Shown here: in pieces, positions 8,476 to 16,860 of the stretch
Numbering within the stretch: position 1 is the first letter of the stretch
Layout: each line of letters opens with the position of its first letter
Source: a bacterium SCSIO 12643
Lineage (GTDB): Bacteria > Bacteroidota > Bacteroidia > Flavobacteriales_G > Salibacteraceae
Direction: 5' to 3'
DNA: 64,000 nt
NCBI GenBank assembly: GCA_024398135.1
Contig: CP073750.1
Span: forward strand, 1,178,001 to 1,242,000
Made by a program: the position numbers and the translations under genes
The notes under the pieces: generated by a model
The model's input: only the letters and a program-made list of their open reading frames with translations
Told to the model about the DNA's origin: nothing
Database searches by the model: none

Positions 8476-8598
8476 AAAAATTTACTCAAATATTTTACAT
8501 GTAAAATATAAACACAACAATCAAATATATATATACAATATCAAAATCATTAAACGTAAGACGAAAAAAATTTAACTAAATACTCTACATGTAAAATA
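8474..8598 (+). repeat. Two 35-bp direct repeats, each carrying an ACATGT operator
   Basis: The segments 8474-8508 and 8564-8598 are 90 bp apart and agree at 30 of 35 positions. The first contains a 20-bp perfect palindrome (8490-8509, ATATTTTACA and its complement). The second keeps ACATGTAAAATA but has two changes in the left arm (CTCTACATGT). They are best read as duplicated MarR operators O2 and O3 in the leader of the nitroreductase gene. Confidence 0.7.
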
Positions 8599-8627
8599 AA
8601 TCCATGTAACATAATAAATATAAAACG

Positions 8628-9260
8628 ATGAAAACACTAGAATCATTAAAATGGAGAGCTGCAATTAAGAAATTTGATGGCTCCAAAAAAGTTAAAGAAG
8701 AAGACCTAAATATCCTTATCGAAGCTGCGAATTTAGCCGCTACATCCGGAGGACTCCAACCATTTAAAATGGTGGTCGTTGAGAACAAAGAACTACAATC
8801 TCAATTGGTGCCATATACCTATGGACAGGCTCAAGTTAAAGATGCCTCTCATGTTTTGGTATTTGCAATTGAGGCAGAATTTGACACCGATTTAGTTGAT
8901 AGATATATCGACAGGGCTGCTGAAGTTCGAAACATGGACAAACAGAATCTGGTGGGTTACGCTGACTCCATGAAAGCATACATTTCTTCAATGGATGAAA
9001 ACACGAAATACCACTGGGCTAAAAGTCAGGCATTTTTAAGTCTTGGCACTGTATTATCCGCTGCCGCTGATTTACGAATTGACTCTTGTCCAATGGAGGG
9101 TTTTGATGCCAGTCAATATCAAGAACTATTGGGCCTAAAAGCATATAATCTGATGCCTGTAGTGATTTTACCTATTGGCTATAGATCAGATGAGGATTTC
9201 CACTCGAAAGAAGCCAAAGTCAGAAAAACTTTAGAAAACTTCACAATCAAAATCAATTAA
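8628..9260 (+). CDS. Nitroreductase family NAD(P)H-dependent flavoprotein
   Basis: FMN-dependent oxidoreductase of 210 residues, NfsB-like. The N-terminal LKWRAAIKKFDGSKKV is the usual flavin-phosphate-binding start, ATSGGLQPFKMVVVEN is the second cofactor motif, and PMEGFDASQYQELLGL is the family C-terminal signature. Such enzymes reduce nitro compounds, quinones or enones at the expense of NAD(P)H in the cytoplasm. MarR-type operators upstream suggest induction by such electrophiles. The DoxX-like gene follows after 2 bp. Confidence 0.93.
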   Translation: MKTLESLKWRAAIKKFDGSKKVKEEDLNILIEAANLAATSGGLQPFKMVVVENKELQSQLVPYTYGQAQVKDASHVLVFAIEAEFDTDLVDRYIDRAAEVRNMDKQNLVGYADSMKAYISSMDENTKYHWAKSQAFLSLGTVLSAAADLRIDSCPMEGFDASQYQELLGLKAYNLMPVVILPIGYRSDEDFHSKEAKVRKTLENFTIKIN

Positions 9261-9262
9261 AA

Positions 9263-9628
9263 ATGGAAAAGAGAAACTTAATTATTTTCAGAATTATCAC
9301 CGGATTATTTTCACTAATGATTCTTGGTGGGGTCAGCCAATATTTTTTCAATCACGAAATGGTAGTTGGCATGTTTGAAAGCCTAAAATTCCCAACCTAT
9401 CTGATTTATCCAATGGGTATCGCAAAAACATTAGGAATTGCGGCCATTTGGTTCAGTAAATCAGAAACACTGAAAGAATGGGCTTATGCTGGTTTTACTT
9501 TCAATCTATTACTTGGAATTTCAGCTCATCTCAACGTTGCTGATAACGAATTTGCCGGAGCAACCATTTGCCTCATTTTACTTATTGGATCATATGTATT
9601 CAATCGTAAATTAAATCCAAAAAACTAA
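9263..9628 (+). CDS. DoxX-like small membrane protein
   Basis: 121 residues with four predicted membrane helices (about 8-28, 47-65, 71-88 and 93-113). The overall pattern (GGVSQYFF, PMGIAKTLGIAAI, AHLNVAD) fits the DoxX-like/DUF6326-type four-helix family often found beside nitroreductases and MarR regulators in Bacteroidota. The biochemical role is unknown. It is probably co-transcribed with the nitroreductase. A strong hairpin terminator follows 16 bp downstream. Confidence 0.8.
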   Translation: MEKRNLIIFRIITGLFSLMILGGVSQYFFNHEMVVGMFESLKFPTYLIYPMGIAKTLGIAAIWFSKSETLKEWAYAGFTFNLLLGISAHLNVADNEFAGATICLILLIGSYVFNRKLNPKN

Positions 9629-9643
9629 ACGAGAGATTCACAC

Positions 9644-9672
9644 AAAAAAAGGGAGCTAATGCTCCCTTTTTT
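9644..9672. terminator. Bidirectional intrinsic terminator
   Basis: Perfect GGGAGC/GCTCCC stem with a TAAT loop, A-run on the left and T-run on the right. It serves the DoxX-like gene on the plus strand and the convergent gene at 9671-10042 on the minus strand, whose stop codon lies within the T-run. Confidence 0.9.
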
Positions 9673-10042
9673 ACTCTATAATCATCAATTCCATATCCTG
9701 ATCCGGTTTTTGTTCATGCGAAATAGGTTCTATCACATACTGATAAATACCAGATTGTTCTTTTACTTGGATTTCACGAATTGATTCTTTCTTTTGATCA
9801 ATACTACCAAATCTTAAGATTGTTTTCTCTGTATTTTCCTTTGCAAAAATCTGATGCACCTCCATAGCATGCTCAAAAAGCATTCGTGAGCGTACGCTCC
9901 AGGACAACCCAGAATTCAGTGACTTTAAAAGTATTCCTTTTGGCAATCCATTTTCATGATGCTGCAATTCAGCAACTACTCCTAAATTTGAAATCTTAAA
10001 ACTGTTTTTTACTATGACCTTACCCTTCTCCAACTTTTTCAT
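9671..10042 (-). CDS. Conserved-looking hypothetical protein
   Basis: Soluble protein of 123 residues without signal peptide or membrane segment. The first half (VKNSFKISNLGVVAELQHHENGLPKGILLKS) is beta-rich and resembles the start of an EF-Tu-like domain 2 barrel; this is a weak visual impression only. The second half alternates charged and hydrophobic residues, with a Gln/Glu/Lys-rich stretch. No function can be named. It is monocistronic, flanked by the terminator on one side and the T9SS repeat gene on the other. Confidence 0.7.
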   Translation of the reverse strand: MKKLEKGKVIVKNSFKISNLGVVAELQHHENGLPKGILLKSLNSGLSWSVRSRMLFEHAMEVHQIFAKENTEKTILRFGSIDQKKESIREIQVKEQSGIYQYVIEPISHEQKPDQDMELMIIE

Positions 10043-10106
10043 ATACTTATCCTCTGAACTATATTACCTTCCTAAAATAAGTATTACTTCATCTAGCATA
10101 GTGATA

Positions 10107-12941
10107 CTACTCTAAGAGCAGTTGAATAGTCTTTTGACTTCTCAATGTTTTTATACTTAAGAAATAAACTCCTGGAGCCTCATTAAGCTCAATCTTAGCT
10201 TGCGAAGTATTCTGTATTTTCTTTCTATAAATAAGCTTCCCCTGGACATCTGTAACCTTTAGTTCTACATTTGAAACTTGCTTTTCAAACACCACATTAA
10301 AGATATCCGAAGATGGATTAGGATATACTACCAACTTTACATTGGGTTCCAATTCACCTATCCCAACTTTTGTTATCGAAACACATGCTGAAGTATCGAC
10401 ACATCCATTTTCCGTTAATTCCACAGCATAATTCCCATTTTTTGTTGCTGTAAAACTCATTAAAGTTTCATTCGAAATGGGACTATAATTATCATCACAA
10501 TCTAACCATTGATATGTCGCATTAACATTATTTGATGTAATCGTAACTTGATTCACAGAAACCGTCAAATCCGAGACTTTTGTTATTGTCAAGTTCAACG
10601 TAATAACACTATCGCATCCTTTTGAATTGATAAGTGTATGTGTAGCTGAGTTATTTGACATCGTATAAGTATTCCCATCTATCCAGGTATAACTATTACA
10701 AGCAGTTATGACATCTATTCCAGAATTCGGATAGTTTATTGTCAAATCCAATGTTACAACAGAATCACAGCCATTCATATTTGTAAGAGTATACGTAGCT
10801 GTATTATTTGATGAGGTATATGTATTTCCATCGAGCCAGGTATAACTATCGCATGCTGATATCACATCGACTCCTGTATTTGAATGATGTATTGTAAGAT
10901 CTAACGTCACTACAGAATCACAGCCATTCGTGTTTGTCAAGGTATATGTAGCTGTATTATTCGATGAACTATAGGTATTCCCATCGAGCCAGGTATAACT
11001 ATCACAGGCAGATATTATATCTACCCCTGTATTTGAATGATGTATTGTCAAATCAAGTATTATTACCGAATCACATCCATTTACATTCGTCAGTGTATGT
11101 GTAGCCGTATTATTCGATGTTGTATAAGTATTTCCATCGAGCCAGGTATAACTATTACATGCCACGATAACATCTGAGGTCAAAGAATTTAATATAGTTA
11201 AATCTAATGTCACCACAGAATCACAGCCTACTGAATTGGTTAATGTATATGTTGCCGTATTATTCGAATAGGTATATGTATTTCCATCTATCCACACGAT
11301 ACTATCACAGGCAAATAATGTATCCGTACTTGAATTCGAATTTATAATAGTTAAATCCAGGCTCACAATAGAATCACATCCTACCGAATTTACCAGCAAG
11401 AACTCGGCAGTATTATTCGATGAGGTGTACACATTTCCATCAATCCATGTATAAAAATCACATGCTGTTTGTACATCAGTAGCATAGGTAGGCATACATG
11501 GACTCAATTTTTGAACAAAAAAATCATAATCCCCATTCGACACGATGTTAGCTGTATCAGCTCCAGGTGCGAAGTCTACAACTCCACGGAAAACACCAGT
11601 TGAATATATATTCCCAATTCCATCTACAGTTATTGAATTTCCCTCATCATATTGCAATCCTCCCATATTCTTTGCCCATAAAAAACTTCCATTAGAATCT
11701 AATTTCTGAATAAATATGTCTCTAAGTCCGTTAGAAGTAAGAACTGTAGAATCCAAACCAGGATCAAAATCTACGGCCCCAGAAAAATAACCTAGTATAT
11801 ATGAACTTCCTAAGCTATCGACTTTTATAGAACGACCTACATCAAACCCTCCATCTCCCATGGATTTAGCCCAGACAAAATTTCCATTTAAATCCAGTTT
11901 TTGAACATAGACATCATCACTCCCTCCTGAAATAACATTAAAGACTCCAATTCCAGGATCCATATCTACAGTCCATTCAAAATACCCAGTTGAATATACG
12001 TTTCCATAAATATCTACAGCGATAGAATATGCCACATCATAACCAATCCCTCCCATTCTTTTGGCCCATAAAAAATCACCATTAGCATCCAGTTTTTGAA
12101 TAAAAATATCCGTATTTCCAATTGAGGTAAGATTGTAAGTACCGATACCCGGATCAAAATCTACAGTTCCATTAAATACTCCTGCAGAATAAACATTCCC
12201 TAAATCGTCAACAGTCATTGAGTACCCAAAATCACCGCTTGTTCCTCCAAATCTTTTAGCCCATAAAAAATCACCATTACTATCTAGCTTCTGTACAAAA
12301 ACATCGCTATAACCTGCCGAAACAAGATTAGATACTGCTACACCCGGATCAAAATCCACCGTCAATCTAAAATAACCCGAACAATAAATATTACTTTGAT
12401 TATCTATAATAATCGAAGTTGCTTTATCCAGATTAATTCCTCCTATTTGTTTTACCCAAATAAAATTACCATTGACATCTAGTTTGAGAATAAAACAATC
12501 AATATTTCCATTAGAAATAAGATCAAAAACACCTATACTAGGATCAAAATCCACTGTATCTTTAAAGTTCCCTATTACATAAACATTTCCTATACTATCT
12601 ACAGTAATTGAATTACCAATATCTGAAGAGTTTCCTCCAATACTTTTAGCCCAAATAAAGTTACCATTGCTGTCCAGTTTTTGAATAAAAACATCATCAC
12701 TCCCATTTGAAGTCATATTCACCACTCCCGTTCCTGGATCAAAATCTACCGTCCCCCTATAAGATCCTGTAGTATAAACATTTCCAAAGTCATCAACAAC
12801 AATAGAATTCCCTTCTTCCCAAGCACTACCTCCAACACCTATAGCCCATTCATAGGCTACACTTTGTGCAGTTAATTGAGATAAATTTAACATACTCATC
12901 AAGGGTAATAATAGCAGTATTAGTGTAATTTGTAATCGCAT
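10107..12941 (-). CDS. Large T9SS-secreted protein: SBBP-type propeller, 51-residue Cys repeats, sorting domain
   Basis: 944 residues. A signal peptide (about 1-25) is followed by seven units of about 65 residues, each with a GG..D.G.SI.VD..GNVY.TG.F.GTVDFDPG pattern ending in FIQKLDSNGNFLWAK, typical of SBBP/beta-propeller repeats. Six repeats of about 51 residues follow (consensus CDSYTWLDGNTYT, then GCDSVVTLDLTI), each with two Cys that could form a disulfide. A type A T9SS sorting domain (about 865-944) starts at VVYPNPSSD. It is probably exported through T9SS and displayed on the surface as an adhesin-like or structural protein. Monocistronic. Confidence 0.9.
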   Translation of the reverse strand: MRLQITLILLLLPLMSMLNLSQLTAQSVAYEWAIGVGGSAWEEGNSIVVDDFGNVYTTGSYRGTVDFDPGTGVVNMTSNGSDDVFIQKLDSNGNFIWAKSIGGNSSDIGNSITVDSIGNVYVIGNFKDTVDFDPSIGVFDLISNGNIDCFILKLDVNGNFIWVKQIGGINLDKATSIIIDNQSNIYCSGYFRLTVDFDPGVAVSNLVSAGYSDVFVQKLDSNGDFLWAKRFGGTSGDFGYSMTVDDLGNVYSAGVFNGTVDFDPGIGTYNLTSIGNTDIFIQKLDANGDFLWAKRMGGIGYDVAYSIAVDIYGNVYSTGYFEWTVDMDPGIGVFNVISGGSDDVYVQKLDLNGNFVWAKSMGDGGFDVGRSIKVDSLGSSYILGYFSGAVDFDPGLDSTVLTSNGLRDIFIQKLDSNGSFLWAKNMGGLQYDEGNSITVDGIGNIYSTGVFRGVVDFAPGADTANIVSNGDYDFFVQKLSPCMPTYATDVQTACDFYTWIDGNVYTSSNNTAEFLLVNSVGCDSIVSLDLTIINSNSSTDTLFACDSIVWIDGNTYTYSNNTATYTLTNSVGCDSVVTLDLTILNSLTSDVIVACNSYTWLDGNTYTTSNNTATHTLTNVNGCDSVIILDLTIHHSNTGVDIISACDSYTWLDGNTYSSSNNTATYTLTNTNGCDSVVTLDLTIHHSNTGVDVISACDSYTWLDGNTYTSSNNTATYTLTNMNGCDSVVTLDLTINYPNSGIDVITACNSYTWIDGNTYTMSNNSATHTLINSKGCDSVITLNLTITKVSDLTVSVNQVTITSNNVNATYQWLDCDDNYSPISNETLMSFTATKNGNYAVELTENGCVDTSACVSITKVGIGELEPNVKLVVYPNPSSDIFNVVFEKQVSNVELKVTDVQGKLIYRKKIQNTSQAKIELNEAPGVYFLSIKTLRSQKTIQLLLE
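10580..11505 (-). repeat. Tandem 153-bp coding repeats
   Basis: Six in-frame units inside the T9SS gene. The central ones are in exact 153-bp register: the string GAGCCAGGTATAACT (plus strand) starts at 10833, 10986 and 11139. Near identity of the middle copies at DNA level suggests recent expansion, so copy number may vary between strains or be mis-assembled. Confidence 0.9.
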
Positions 12942-13012
12942 TATTCTTAGGTATTAAATATCAGATTAAATTCATTAATATGTCAACGTTCACATATTAA
13001 AGTAATCGTTTC

Positions 13013-13020
13013 CAAATATA
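13013..13020 (-). promoter_or_regulatory. Candidate -7 element for the T9SS repeat gene
   Basis: Minus-strand TATATTTG is a perfect TAnnTTTG match 71 bp ahead of the ATG at 12941. A TTTTG at 13050-13046 is 25 bp away, longer than the usual -33 spacing. Confidence 0.35.
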
Positions 13021-13075
13021 ACATTTTCAACCAAGTAAACTAAATCAAAATCTATTAACAAGGTCACTTTCATAC

Positions 13076-13837
13076 CTATGGCTTACCAAACTCTTTCAAC
13101 TCCATTTTATTCCCATCAAAAACTGCATAGGTAAAATCTACTACCCAATCACCAAGATTGATATAATGTGAGTTTTCTTTTAACTCTAAATCCATAGCGT
13201 AATGACGATGACCGAAAACAAAATAGTCGTAATGCTTCTTTTTCAATTCATCTTTGACATAAAGCACTAACCATTCCTTGTCATCTCCATGATACTCTTT
13301 ATCCGCAGTCGCATTTGCAGCACGACTTCTACGTGAAAAATAATGCGCTAGCCCAATTCCAAAATTGGGATGCAAACGTGCAAAGCACCATTGCATTAAA
13401 GGGTTGGCAAAAAACTTCTTGATTCGTTTATACCAAAAATCACCTGGACCTAAACCATCTCCATGGCCAATCATGAATTTCTTACCGTTGATTTCTCGTT
13501 CAATTGGGTCTGTATACAAAACAACTCCTAATTCTTTCTCCAGATAATCAAAAGTCCACATATCGTGATTTCCTCTAAAGAAATACACCGGAATTCCACT
13601 ATCTGTAATTTCAGCTATTTTCCCTAGCACTCTGGTAAATCCACGTGGTACGGCAGTCTTATATTCAAACCAAAAATCAAATAAATCTCCAAGTAGATAA
13701 ATAGCTTCTGCATCTTTTTGAGCCATATTGAGCCATTTTACAAAATGCTGCTCACGTACTAAACTAGATTCAAAATCCGGTACTCCGAAATGTTGATCAG
13801 AAGCAAAATAGATTTTTTTCCCAGGAGAAATATCCAT
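13076..13837 (-). CDS. lpxH: UDP-2,3-diacylglucosamine diphosphatase (LpxH-like)
   Basis: Calcineurin-type metallophosphoesterase of 253 residues. The full metal set is visible: DQH (14-16), GDLFDFW (50-56), GNHD (89-92), GHGDG (124-128) and a C-terminal GHRH. The FDFWFEYK stretch and length match LpxH, which cleaves UDP-2,3-diacyl-GlcN to lipid X in lipid A synthesis at the inner face of the cytoplasmic membrane. Other calcineurin-like phosphatases share the core, but the GDLFDFWFEY signature favours LpxH. It lies 5 bp behind queD in a queD/map/lpxH run. Confidence 0.88.
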   Translation of the reverse strand: MDISPGKKIYFASDQHFGVPDFESSLVREQHFVKWLNMAQKDAEAIYLLGDLFDFWFEYKTAVPRGFTRVLGKIAEITDSGIPVYFFRGNHDMWTFDYLEKELGVVLYTDPIEREINGKKFMIGHGDGLGPGDFWYKRIKKFFANPLMQWCFARLHPNFGIGLAHYFSRRSRAANATADKEYHGDDKEWLVLYVKDELKKKHYDYFVFGHRHYAMDLELKENSHYINLGDWVVDFTYAVFDGNKMELKEFGKP

Positions 13838-13842
13838 TACAA

Positions 13843-14286
13843 TTATACGTTATCACTGGCAAACCACTCGGCATAACTAGTATTGGTTTCCCGCAATAAA
13901 ACTGAATATAAATTAATATGATCTGGTAGATTTTCTTTAATGATTTCTACCATATGCTCTAGTAACTTTTCCGCTGTAGGCTGGTAAGGAACCAACATCA
14001 AACGCGGATTTATTTTATGGTCAATACTCCCCAAGAAACGCGAGTTATCTCTCAATACTAATGCATGATCAAAAATGTCCACTACATTTTCTTTTACGAT
14101 CTTTTTTAAATCCGAAAAGTCAATCACCATTCCATCTTTTGGTGTTCCTGGTGCATCAATCGGCTCTCCAATAAAAGTCACCGACAACTCATAGGTATGT
14201 CCATGAATATTATGGCATTTTCCATCATGGCAATCTAAAGCATGTGCCATTTCAAAATCGAACTCCTTTGTAACTCTTATGATCAT
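13843..14286 (-). CDS. queD: 6-carboxytetrahydropterin synthase (QueD) / PTPS family
   Basis: T-fold enzyme of 147 residues. The zinc ligands are His15 (FEMAHAL), His28 and His30 (HNIHGH). The catalytic Cys24 precedes HNIHGH by the same spacing as in E. coli QueD. The C-terminal ETNTSYAEW supplies the pterin-binding Glu. QueD converts 7,8-dihydroneopterin triphosphate to 6-carboxytetrahydropterin in queuosine (7-deazaguanine) synthesis. A eukaryotic-type PTPS activity is less likely given the Cys spacing. It overlaps the upstream map gene by 4 bp. Confidence 0.88.
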   Translation of the reverse strand: MIIRVTKEFDFEMAHALDCHDGKCHNIHGHTYELSVTFIGEPIDAPGTPKDGMVIDFSDLKKIVKENVVDIFDHALVLRDNSRFLGSIDHKINPRLMLVPYQPTAEKLLEHMVEIIKENLPDHINLYSVLLRETNTSYAEWFASDNV

Positions 14287-15071
14287 GAAGCATTTCCGTT
14301 TTTAGCCAATGCGGCATCTACAAAATCAAAAGTAGATAAGATATCCGGTTTTCCGTTTACGATAGCGACATCATGCTCAAAATGCGCTGACGGTTTTCCA
14401 TCACGAGATACAATTGACCACCCATCGCTTAATTGTTTTACACGATAATCACCCATATTAATCATGGGCTCTATGGCCAACACTAAACCTTCTTTTAGTT
14501 TCTTCCCTCTTCCCTGTCTTCCATAATTCGGAACTTGAGGATCTTCATGCATCACACGCCCCAAACCATGACCAACTAAATCTCTCACTACTCCATATCC
14601 ATGACTCTCTGCATGATGTTGAATGGCATAGCCAATATCTCCTAAACGCTTACCCGCTTGCATTTGCTCAATACCTAAATACAAAGATTCTTTAGTCACT
14701 TTAAGCAATTGCTTTACATCTTCTGAAACCTCACCAATAGCAAATGAATAGGCATGGTCCCCATAAAACCCGTTCTTTATCGCTCCGCAATCAACTGACA
14801 ATACATCCCCTTCACGTAACTCCTGATTATTCGGAATTCCGTGTACCACATGTTCATTTAACGAAGTACAAAGTGTATTGGGAAAATCATATAATCCTAA
14901 GAAACCCGGTTCAGCACCTTGATCTTTTATGTATTCAAATGCTAGCTTATCCAACTCTAAGGGAGTCACTCCAGGGCCAATCTTCTCAGCGATTATACCT
15001 AAAGCTCGCGAAACAACTTGTGCGCTTTCACGCATCAATTCTATTTCTTCAGCAGATTTATAATGTATCAT
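14283..15071 (-). CDS. map: Type I methionine aminopeptidase
   Basis: Pita-bread fold enzyme of 262 residues that removes the initiator methionine. The dimetal ligands are Asp94 (SVDCG), Asp105 (YGDHA), His168 (VGHGLG), Glu201 (AIEPM) and Glu232 (FEHDVA), with substrate-binding His77 (VVHGIP) and His175 (MHEDP). Length is typical of type Ia. It overlaps queD by 4 bp (ATGA). The HAD gene ends 35 bp upstream of its start, so it may belong to the same transcript. Confidence 0.97.
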   Translation of the reverse strand: MIHYKSAEEIELMRESAQVVSRALGIIAEKIGPGVTPLELDKLAFEYIKDQGAEPGFLGLYDFPNTLCTSLNEHVVHGIPNNQELREGDVLSVDCGAIKNGFYGDHAYSFAIGEVSEDVKQLLKVTKESLYLGIEQMQAGKRLGDIGYAIQHHAESHGYGVVRDLVGHGLGRVMHEDPQVPNYGRQGRGKKLKEGLVLAIEPMINMGDYRVKQLSDGWSIVSRDGKPSAHFEHDVAIVNGKPDILSTFDFVDAALAKNGNAS

Positions 15072-15106
15072 TCTAGTCCTAAATATTTTTAGTTCAACGC
15101 GTACGC

Positions 15107-15520
15107 CTAGCGTTTTTTGAAAAATGAAAACAGAGATTTCTTTTTTGGCTTTTTTAATGGTGCTGCATTCTCACCTTCAATCAGATGATAAATTGCTCCC
15201 CAACCTAGAAAGCCTCCGATATTTCTATCATCAATAAAAATATCGGCATTTATTTTACGCGATGATTTTCCAGAATATTGCTCTTCAGCAAATTCATTAT
15301 TAACAGCATAAAACTCTATTCCATTCTTTTCACAAAACTCCACTGCCTCTCTTAAAGTCCTCCCTGAACGCACTGTCCAAAGAATTAACCGATGTCCTTT
15401 GGCTTCCAGCATCTTTAATGCTTCAAACGCAAATGGCATTGGTTTTCCAATTTTCGGATAAGCATCTTCAACGATGGTTCCGTCAAAGTCTACGGCTATG
15501 GTCAGCATTTTGTCAAACAT
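15107..15520 (-). CDS. HAD-superfamily hydrolase (BT0820-like)
   Basis: Small HAD protein of 137 residues. Motif I is DFDGT with nucleophile Asp11 and Asp13, motif II is the Thr/Ser region LWTVRSGR (about 47-54), and the acidic motif IV is FIDDRN (Asp97 and Asp98). No cap domain is present. The C-terminus is a Lys-rich tail (KKPKKKSLFSFFKKR). Such short HADs act on small phosphorylated metabolites; the substrate is unknown. An alternative in-frame start is the Met at residue 5, right before the core. Confidence 0.85.
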   Translation of the reverse strand: MFDKMLTIAVDFDGTIVEDAYPKIGKPMPFAFEALKMLEAKGHRLILWTVRSGRTLREAVEFCEKNGIEFYAVNNEFAEEQYSGKSSRKINADIFIDDRNIGGFLGWGAIYHLIEGENAAPLKKPKKKSLFSFFKKR

Positions 15521-15596
15521 CGCGCAAAACTATTGTTTATTAAGTGGGTATCCAAGCATTCCCGCTTGATACAAACCAAAAATATCCTTTAAAAAC

Positions 15597-15626
15597 AAAA
15601 GCTCCATCTTTCGATGGAGCTTTCTT
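15597..15626 (-). terminator. Intrinsic terminator after the surface-protein operon
   Basis: Perfect 8-bp stem GCTCCATC/GATGGAGC with a 4-nt loop at 15601-15620. Read on the minus strand it is followed by TTTTGTTTTT, so it ends the transcript of the NHL lipoprotein gene (stop at 15663). Confidence 0.85.
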
Positions 15627-15662
15627 TCACTTAATGCATTTAAGCCGTGGATATTTTGCTCA

Positions 15663-16859
15663 TTAATCAAAATCGGAGGTCAATTTGAACCTTAGTACAC
15701 GGCCGTTTCCAGAATCAGCTACGTATACAATTTTATCGAGATATGCGACCGCACGTGGCTCATTGAATTGCGTTAACTCAATTCCCGTACCTCCAAATGA
15801 AACCTTCACATATTTCTTTACTCCAGCTCCCGGTGGTGGCTTAATACCTTCCAATCCGTTTGAAGTAAATTGATATAACGAATCTTTCTCTTGATCTACC
15901 ACAAAGATAAAACCTGTTCCATCACCAGACATTGTAACATCCACAGGATGAGAAAATTTACCCGGTTCATCGATTGATCCATCTGCTAATGTGGTATCCA
16001 AAGGTATAATATCATTTGGATTATACTCTACTCCGAAATCAGTTTCGTTATAAGTAATTCCTCTTACACGATATAAATTATCTGCAGATTGATCCATCGA
16101 AGTAAATATAAAATGACGCGCAAAACTCGCACTAATCTGCGGTGGCTGCGCAAAAGAAGCCATTCCGAAAGGTCGTTTAAAGAAGTCTTTAAACACCCCT
16201 CCTCTGGTTGTCACACTAATCGGAGTAATATATTTATCGTCTGCTGAAAACAATAACACCGCATTATCAGGGCCTCCAAATTGATTTACATTATTACTAA
16301 ATCCAGTTCTGGATACATAATATTCGTTTAATGCAATGATCGCAATATCCTGAAATTCCACAGCCAAATCCGAAGATGAGAATGTGTTTTTATGATAAAA
16401 CGGATGTACAATTTCCTGAACTACTTTAGCATGATTCAAACCATATCCTAACGCACCTTGAAGGTCTAATCGGTAAATGCATGAAAAAGTATATGAACTC
16501 CCATTGATCACCGTGTCTTTCGTCCCAATGGCTAAAAGATTTAATCTACGGTCCTGAACAACTGTTTTGACGCCAGGAATACTAAAACTATATAACTCCC
16601 TACCACTTTGGTCTAATCCAACAATTTGTTCACGTCCCTGATCCGCTACATAAATCAAATCATCAAACCCAGCCAACACATCAGTTGGTTTTACAAATTG
16701 ATCCAACACTGGCTGAATCGGCACATAAGCAATTGGTTTATTTTGAAAATCCGGAACATCAATAAAACTCACATCAGTTTTATTTCCAAAGAAATCATCA
16801 CAACTGGTACTTACCACCATTAATGATAAAATCGCTCCTATTAAAAATACATTTCTCAT
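15663..16859 (-). CDS. NHL-repeat-like beta-propeller lipoprotein
   Basis: 398 residues from the ATG at 16859. A 37-codon longer frame exists but overlaps the upstream gene and lacks a signal. A lipoprotein signal peptide ends at Cys20 (VSTSC). Repeats of the form FSHPVDV..DG.GFIFVVDQ.KDSLYQF and FNEPRAVAY.DKIVYVADSGNGRVLRF identify an NHL-like propeller filling most of the protein. It is probably anchored in the outer membrane. It begins 1 bp after the PorV/PorQ-like gene, which argues for a shared complex or pathway. The ligand is unknown; NHL propellers bind proteins, RNA or polysaccharide. Confidence 0.85.
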   Translation of the reverse strand: MRNVFLIGAILSLMVVSTSCDDFFGNKTDVSFIDVPDFQNKPIAYVPIQPVLDQFVKPTDVLAGFDDLIYVADQGREQIVGLDQSGRELYSFSIPGVKTVVQDRRLNLLAIGTKDTVINGSSYTFSCIYRLDLQGALGYGLNHAKVVQEIVHPFYHKNTFSSSDLAVEFQDIAIIALNEYYVSRTGFSNNVNQFGGPDNAVLLFSADDKYITPISVTTRGGVFKDFFKRPFGMASFAQPPQISASFARHFIFTSMDQSADNLYRVRGITYNETDFGVEYNPNDIIPLDTTLADGSIDEPGKFSHPVDVTMSGDGTGFIFVVDQEKDSLYQFTSNGLEGIKPPPGAGVKKYVKVSFGGTGIELTQFNEPRAVAYLDKIVYVADSGNGRVLRFKLTSDFD

Positions 16860-16860
16860 A

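Noticed and set aside
10580-11505. Regularly spaced near-identical repeats resembling a CRISPR array
   Set aside because: The period is 153 bp, the repeats stay in frame inside a 944-residue gene, and the translated units are clear protein repeats.
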